Of a stretch of 64,000 bases of DNA, positions 57,839-64,000 are shown in pieces. The stretch lies in the NCBI GenBank assembly GCA_030159075.1, contig BROG01000454.1, forward strand, positions 1-64,000, written 5' to 3'. The DNA is from Atrina japonica (lineage: Eukaryota > Mollusca > Bivalvia > Pterioida > Pinnidae). A program made the translations under genes and the position numbers. Within the stretch, counting starts at the first letter, position 1. The number at the start of each line of letters is the position of its first letter. Under the pieces are notes generated by a model. It did no database searches. It saw only the letters and a program-made list of their open reading frames with translations, and had not been told where the DNA came from.

Positions 57839-60800
57839 TCAGAAAACAGATTCTCGGTCGGACCGTTAATTTTGTCCGGTTTTCGGAGGGTTCAGTTTTT
57901 TGGAAGTTGACCAAAAGTCATTCCAGTCAGTTCCGGTTCTATACACTACTGTCCGTTTCGGTTTTTATATGTATTGTATACTAACCTTCGTACCTCGTGT
58001 ATCTTATCGATGATTTTTGTCAATTCATACTTTGTTAATCATTTGAATTTCATTATTTAGATATAGTGGATAGTGTTTGTTGATTTAAAAGTTTTTATGA
58101 AATTTGACTGCTGTAAACACCAAATAACAAGCATGGTTGGCAGTGCCGTGTGTTCTCGCTCACCTCTTAAAAAATCAATATTTGACCTAGATTCTTATTG
58201 CAAGTAATGAGGCTCTTGTGGAATACTGTCTTATGGGACACTTGTAAGCAAGTATTTTCGGCATTTCCAAAACATGATTTAAAACTAGATTGTTTGAAAT
58301 TTAAATTCATCATAAGATGTTACATGTAATTTATTTATTTTAATCAATATCAGCTGCCAATATTACCCGTTCAAGTGCCAAAAATATCTGAATCTGAAAA
58401 GATAAGTACCAAAGTTACTTGTACAAGTGTAGAATTACTAGAATATACCCTGAACAAGCTTGCATGTGGAAATTCTATATAGCCAAGTTAGAAATAAATA
58501 AATAGAACAACTAAATATATTTATAAATTTTATTCATATTTTATCTGTCTATAGTAAAATAATCTCGCATCAACAACAAATATTTCAACACACAAGTACT
58601 TTCCATTATAGATCTACACTTGTAAATGACATGTTTTAAAAAGTCTTCGAAAACTTATCACTGAAAATAAAGAAGCACTAAATTATTTTCCAAACTACAT
58701 GAGAAATATTGTGAATTGCATGAATGTCTAAAATAGTAATGTTGCGAAATATAGTCACTGTTGTATCACTAGAGTGACACTACTATTAGTTTTTGAAATA
58801 ATGTTCACAGTTAAAAAAACTTTTAAGAACTGTCTAATAACAATCCTTCCTGTAAGCACTAAGACTTTAGTTAAAGAATTCCAAATGAAAAACATTCACA
58901 GTCCGGAAACTTGGAAAACTCATGATTTACAGAAAAATTTGTTCAGTTTTAAGTGCCCGTTTGTACAAGAGGATTTAACGAGAAGTCATCACTCATGGAA
59001 AGTAATTCCTGTGCAATGTCTAAAAATGATCATATTTTGTTATAGCAAAAGATTTTAGTTGTTTGCTGAATTCCATAATTTCCGTAATTGATAAGTGTGT
59101 TGGATTTTCAAATTTGTTCAAGTTCATATCATCACCTGCCTCGTCACAATCAGTTAAATCTACACTTTCACATATTAATGACATGACTTTGATTTACGAT
59201 AATTTATAAGATTTATCTCCCAATAATCACTTTCGTCTTCTGTCAAAGGTTGCTAACAAATCTTTGTTGACCTGTTGTGTTAACCTCATGAGATGTGCTA
59301 ATGGGATATCATCACTAACGTCATCACTGTCCTTCGTCAAATCAACAGAATCATTCCCTGAAAATCCACACATCTTAAAACACTTAGCAATAGTATCCTT
59401 GCATGTTTCAATCAAGGCTTGTTTGATAAAAAAAACTGCATCAAGGACTGACTTTTTTACAATTCTGTAATACTGTCTACTTTGTCTATTTCTGCGACGA
59501 GAGATTTAAGTAATTTTTTACGATAACGGGCTTTAAAAGCATGGATAATTCCTTGATCTAAAGACTGCAGATTCGAAGTTGTGTTTGCCGAAAAAAACTT
59601 GAGTGTTACATTTTCCAGTTTTAAGTCCTTTGCATGCTATGTTGCATTATCCAAAAACATAAGAATTTTCCGTTTTTCATGTTTCATTTGATTGTCAATG
59701 CCTTTCATTCAGCTAGTGAAAATTACACTGTCCATCCATGCTTTCCTGTTGAAATTCCATGTAACTGTAACTTGTCAACTTTCAAATTTTTTTGAAGCAA
59801 CATGGTTTGCCAACTTTCCCTATGACCAGGGGTTTTAATTTTTTTCCTGTGACACTACATGCAAACATTATTGTCAACCGTTCTTTGGAATTCCTAACTC
59901 CTTTACTTGACGTCCCTTTTTCTGAGAGAGTTTTATCTGGAAGTGCCCTATAGTAAAGTCCAGTTTCGTTGCAGTTGAATTGTCATTTGGTTTATAACCG
60001 GAGCAAATTCAGGGAGTCGGGGCTGGTCTTTGTCTACACTAACACTTTCCCCACTGATTTGAAAGGCTTTGGTAGAATGTCGAGCTTTAGATTTGTCGAG
60101 CCATCCATTTGATGCTTTAAAATCTGATATGCCTAATTTATTGGCGAACTCCAAAGATTTTTCTAGCAATATAGGTCCAGATACTGGTATGGACTTCTCA
60201 CATGCTTGGTGAAACCAGTCCCACATCAAGTCAATTAGTTTGTCATTCTTGGAAACATATGAAAAGCGAAGTTTCTGGCTATTACTGTTGTTCTCCATGC
60301 TAGAAATATATTCAGACTTCCGTTTCAAAATGTCAGACACAGACACCATATTTTTCACTCAGCTGCTTTTGTGTTAATTTTCGGCACAGTTTCGGAGTTC
60401 TTTATCAGTTTTAATTTGTCATCCAAAGTCAGTTCTATCCTCAGTCTTTCAGCAGGTGGTTGAGCCATGATTTTGATTTTATTTTGTTCAAGTAATTTTG
60501 CGAGTGATCAGTAAGTTGATACAGTAAGAATGAAATGATAGTTTTAGTGTTGGTACATTTTTGTACAAAAAATAAAGGAAGACATACGCATATTACCCAT
60601 GATTACTCAATGCCGATAATTATAAAACATTACAAACCCATATTTGTGTTTATTTAACAAATACCAAACAAGTTTACATGTACCGATTAAGGCACATGTT
60701 GTAATTGATCAATTGAGAGTCGTGGTCGGTATCATCGAATAAGTAGCGAGGCGTGATTTCAATTTTCCATGGCTTGTCGATAAATGTTTTAATAAAATAA

Positions 60801-61426
60801 ACTCTATAAACAGCTTGGTAGATCTATAAATTGTTAATTGTTTTAATTCATCATTTACCACAAAATTATTTCTATAATTATGCATCAATAGGCATAAGTT
60901 CGGAAATGAGAAGTGTGCCTTGTAGATAAAAAAAATCAAGGTACCTTTAATTGTTTTAAATGAATAGAAATCCTTTTTCAAATGTCCAATTAATTACCTA
61001 TAACCCTTTCACCCCTGAATATATGAGTGGTATGCTCTTTCTATCGTTTAAAACCAGTCTGTTATGGTCTGCAGGGTTGAAAGGGTTAATATCAATAAAA
61101 ACACAGCACATTATACAAACACGAAATGACCTGAGGCAAATTACTTGTGTACATGGGAATATACAGTTGCGAAATCATACACACCTTAATGATCTCTGTC
61201 ACAGTTGAACAGCATAGGGAAGTCGCCACAGCTAAGGTCGGTATTCGGAGGGAATTTTCAGTACATTTACCTGTGAAAATTTGTCCCGACGTTCGGAAGT
61301 TAGAGTGATCGGTTTTTAGAATTTTTTTTACTATAAGATAATAGAGGAAAATCCGGACTTCGGCAACATGATCGGTATCGGGAAGTAATCGGTTTTTAGA
61401 AAGATCGGTTTTCAGAAGTTGCACTG
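57839..61426 (-). mobile_element. pogo/Tigger DNA transposon, complete but inactive
   Basis: The 3588-bp element has inverted ends CAGTGCAACTTCAGAAAACA (left) and CAGTGCAACTTCTGAAAACC (reverse complement of right). Each abuts TA (57837-57838 and 61427-61428), the hallmark target duplication. Further terminal-zone words (GTCCGGTTTTCGGAGG; TTGTCCCGACGTTCGG) echo at both ends. It carries one transposase gene on the minus strand, now broken. It lies in the intron of the unrecognised gene, in the same orientation. Confidence 0.93.
59050..60468 (-). pseudogene. Tigger-type transposase pseudogene (CENP-B HTH plus DDE)
   Basis: The start codon is at 60468-60466 (MAQPPAERLRIELTLDDK), with a frameshift near 60360. 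The intact stretch 60358-59970 reads GVSVSDILKRKSE in another frame, then WDWFHQACEKSIPVSGPI and ANKLGISDFKASNGWLDK, the Tc5/CENP-B helix-turn-helix. The DDE part shows FNCNETGLYYRALPDKTL, LFLDNA-like MFLDNAT followed by a stop, and LQSLDQGIIHAFKARYRKK. The first catalytic Asp of DETGL is Asn here. Several further frame breaks follow. The acidic tail (VDLTDCDEAGDD, and VDLTKDSDDVSDD) appears twice. The product was a nuclear cut-and-paste transposase; it cannot act now. Confidence 0.92.
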
Positions 61427-61454
61427 TATTTGTAACTGTTCCTTTCAAAACACA

Positions 61455-61617
61455 ATATATAGTGGAACCTGCCATGAGACCACCCTTTCTGCCACTGAAA
61501 TGTGGTCTCTTAAGACAGGTGGTATACTAAAAAGATTTACAGGTTAATTTAACCGAATGGTTTTCAAAATATTGAAAGACAGTTGGCAGTGGTCTCTCAC
61601 GACCGATTTCACTGTAA
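61455..61617. mobile_element. pogo-like MITE beside the full-length element
   Basis: Starts TATAGTGGAACCTGCCATGA with GACCACC and ends GGTCTCTCACGACCGATTTC then ACTGTAATG. Inside, GTGGTCTCTTAAGACAGGTGG continues the inverted theme. It lies only 29 bp from the right end of the Tigger element, but its terminal repeat is of the GGAACC type. Confidence 0.75.
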
Positions 61618-61807
61618 TGCTACATCTTCACTTTCAATGATCAAAGCTTTTATGTTACAAAATGACCAGTAAGACATTTTAGGTAACCACTGGACTGATT
61701 TGTTTGCCCTACAGAGAATTAAGAGCAAGAATCCATTAATGGAAATTTTTTTTGATGCATTGTATTTCAGTGATCAAAGTGAAGGCCATAGTCAACATGT
61801 GATGTTA

Positions 61808-63433
61808 CAGGGCTCAACATTAACTTTAAAAAGAACTAGACCAGTCGGACCAGTACAAGAAAATTTTACTAGACCTGACCTCAACATCACTAGACCTGAC
61901 CTCGGTTACAATATATCTATCGATATCTCTCTTATAGAGTTTCATATCCTACTTAATTAGGGTACGCTACATCTAGAGATTTTAATGAAAACACTATATT
62001 TTAATTTTTAATAAGTGGTAAAATATTAATTTCATAAATTGCCCGACGAACTCGATGACAGGCAGAGGACTTGTGCATATCTATGTCTCATTTTTTAGCT
62101 ATTGCTGCACCATTAAATGCTATTAACTGATTTTTTTAAACAACATAAAAAAACAAATCAGAACAGAAAGAAATTAATGAATTATTTCATGATTGAAATA
62201 ATTCCATATAATCTCTAGAGTACTCAAGCCTACTAACTCTAATAAGCAGGACTGGAATTCAAGTATATTTTGTTACAAAATAAAACCTGAATAGACAGTT
62301 AGCTTGAATGCTTTGACTATTTATTCATAGAAGTCAAGAAGAAAGTATGTATTTAAGTTTGAAATTTTCTTTTAGGCCTAATTATTGTAAAATAAATTCT
62401 GATTTCTGTTCTGCCCTTTGATTTCCTTGATACACCCTCATCTCTAGTTATGCCTCCACTACTATAAAGAAGCCGTCGTCAGTCACTCAGTGTAGTCAGA
62501 TATCGATAGTTACCGTAAGTTGTTCTGCTTTATTAGAGATATCGTGACTAAAATCAAACAAAACTATCAAAAAAGAAACGTACCATTCTATATGCCCGGT
62601 TACATTAATATATGCCTAGGCTAGGCTAGTGAAGCTGCACGCATTTGTGATTTTATGACCGAAGCCTTCAGTTTCACTTTCAATCTGAATTTTGCGGGTC
62701 CATAGAATTACCGAAAAGACGCCATTATCGGAATGACGGAACATGTAACTGGATTGAAGCTCCTTTTCATCGTAATGATAATTTTTAGGAATAATTTACT
62801 TTTAAATGTTAATAATATAGGTTTTACATTAACTTAAAAGATATTTTTTCGGTATTGTCCTCGTATTTACCGATCGAGCTTTTCATATTTAAGCCGTATC
62901 AGTACTGGTGTGATATTAAACCCGACGTAACTACTTGTATAATTTGTAGCAAAATTCCTTGAACAATGTTTCCCTTCTCACATTGAAATAATTTATTCTT
63001 CTTAGTTGTGTATAAATAATCTAAAACTGACGAAAACATAATCTTATGTGTCATTCCAGTGGCTTTAAGCGTCATCTTGGTAATATTACCATTTTTCCCG
63101 GTTATTTTATATACCAATCTCTCACCAGAGGGCGTATTACAATATATGGCGACAAAATTGACGAAATGAAAGTAAGTCTATACGGCTCGTAATATCAGCG
63201 ACATAATAATTATCACAATCACCGGTAATGTAAATAAATGTCCCACTATCGGTAAATAAATTACCAAAAAAAGGAAATGGTTTTTCACAACATTTTTTTA
63301 ATAAAAGATCTTTATTCTATTTGAAGTGATATTTTTAACCCGACCAGTCAAGCTACTTTGACACAAATTAACTAGACCGGACCAATCTTTTACTAGTCAG
63401 GGTCGGTCGGACGTGCCTTAGTGTTGAGCCCTG
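61808..63433. mobile_element. hAT-like nonautonomous element, 1.6 kb
   Basis: The ends are inverted: CAGGGCTCAACATTAACTTT at the left and, reverse complement of the right, CAGGGCTCAACACTAAGGCA. Subterminal AGACCAGTCGGACCAG matches (inverted) GGTCGGTCGGAC and ACCCGACCAGTC at the other end. TGTTACA is present at both edges, consistent with a short target duplication overlapping the ends. CAGGG termini are typical of hAT elements. No transposase remains; a promoter-like cluster lies inside at 62463-62520. Confidence 0.75.
62463..62520 (+). promoter_or_regulatory. TATA plus initiator-like motif and 5' splice site inside the hAT-like element
   Basis: TATAAAGA at 62463-62470, initiator-like TCAGTC/CTCAGTG 16-26 bp downstream, and ACC|GTAAGT at 62515. 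The order is what a transposon promoter and first exon would leave. There is no ATG between them. Could be a relic of the lost transposase gene. Confidence 0.3.
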
Positions 63434-63688
63434 TGTTACATCATGATACTGTCAATGGTTTTCTCACCACAGAGATAAAGACTACAGTCAAACCAAACTG
63501 TTAATGTAGAAAGATGGACAGGCAGAGAGGACAGGCAAAGTTTATTCATAGACAGATATTGGCTTTGCAATCCAGCCTCAAAATCAAGTCTGACTATAAA
63601 TAAGGCAGACAAAATAACTTTTCTGGATCACAAAAAAGAAAAAACTCTAACAGCATTCAATTTTAAACAGTTTGGTTTATCAACTCAC

Positions 63689-63746
63689 CACTTCTGAACA
63701 AACTTCCTAGCATTCCGTACGACAGATCAAGTTCATGAACAGTTCC
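63689..63746 (-). CDS. Unrecognised gene, upstream exon (58 nt)
   Basis: Acceptor ATCTTTTACAG, donor AGTG|GTGAGT on the minus strand. Phase 0 in, 1 out. Encodes GTVHELDLSYGMLGSLFRS plus a split Gly. With the next two exons it gives 136 continuous residues to the stop. Earlier exons lie beyond the right edge of the window. Confidence 0.75.
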
Positions 63747-63845
63747 CTGTAAAAGATAAAACACTGTTTTTTTTCTGGCACAAAAAGTGATCTCCTTAAT
63801 TGTTTATCATTTAATTCAATTTTGTTGTTGATGTTGTACAGCATT

Positions 63846-64000
63846 GTTGTTTAACATCCCACTCAAAAACCTTTCACTCATATGGAGATGTCATCAAATG
63901 CCGGTAAAGGGCTTCAAATTTTGGCTTATGCTCGGCACATACAGCCAATGAGCAGTGAGGTTTTTTTTTAATGTGCCGACACCTACTGTGACACTGGACC
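63846..64000 (-). mobile_element. tRNA-derived SINE (family A), cut by window edge
   Basis: Reverse complement of the body of the 45421 element: GGTCCAGTGTCACAGTAGGTG, CACTGCTCATTGGCTGTATG, GATGACATCTCCATATGAGTG and tail GGGATGTTAAACAACAA. The tRNA head lies beyond 64000. Confidence 0.92.

Noticed and set aside
58774..59058. 94-codon plus-strand frame MTLLLVFEIM...
   Set aside because: It lies inside the Tigger element opposite to its transposase and has no similarity to any expected protein.
1..64000. Search for CRISPR arrays, bacterial operons, rRNA genes or viral genes
   Set aside because: All regular repeats found are directly adjacent tandem repeats without unique spacers, and the genes are eukaryotic and spliced; none of these was supported.

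Overview
This window looks like AT-rich nuclear DNA from a mollusc, most likely a bivalve. Evidence: intron-bearing genes with GT-AG splice sites, thousands of bases of mobile-element debris, tRNA-headed SINEs of a bivalve-like type, and ACATGTACATGT-type runs scattered throughout. The species cannot be named from the sequence alone. No virus, toxin gene, CRISPR array or bacterial gene organisation was seen.

Three host genes can be supported. (1) The 5' part of ANAPC4 (APC/C subunit 4) lies on the minus strand at about 199-4423. Four coding exons join in phase and a fifth is probable; the gene runs off the left edge. (2) ARHGAP19 (a mitotic Rho GTPase-activating protein) lies on the plus strand. 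Its body is ten exons at 32871-37061, and two alternative short first coding exons at 14080-14128 and 20304-20349 fit the splice phase. (3) Three exons of an unrecognised gene lie on the minus strand (63746 to 56894) and include its C-terminus. Its intron between 57728 and 63689 holds a complete but dead pogo/Tigger transposon and a second, hAT-like element.

ANAPC4 and ARHGAP19 are head to head and both act in mitosis. Between them, at 10870-10946, is a pair of CCAAT boxes exactly 31 bp apart, followed 35 bp later by a TTCGAA element. This is the layout of late-cell-cycle (NF-Y plus CHR, DREAM/MMB) promoters.

The rest is intron, 3'UTR and repeats. From left to right: an 18-bp minisatellite (4.5-5.0 kb); a Mutator-like nonautonomous element (6.66-7.64 kb); an inverted pair of a dispersed repeat (8.6 and 10.0 kb); an 860-bp G-poor A/C tract between direct repeats (12.5-13.4 kb); several terminal-inverted-repeat elements (15.4, 18.2, 23.6 and 25.4 kb); a 26-bp minisatellite (16.7 kb); a 6.2-kb composite satellite of 38-, 35- and 43-bp families (38.7-44.9 kb); a cluster of tRNA-derived SINEs (45.4-46.7 kb); and many short pogo-like MITEs at 48-61 kb, two of which have internally amplified minisatellites.
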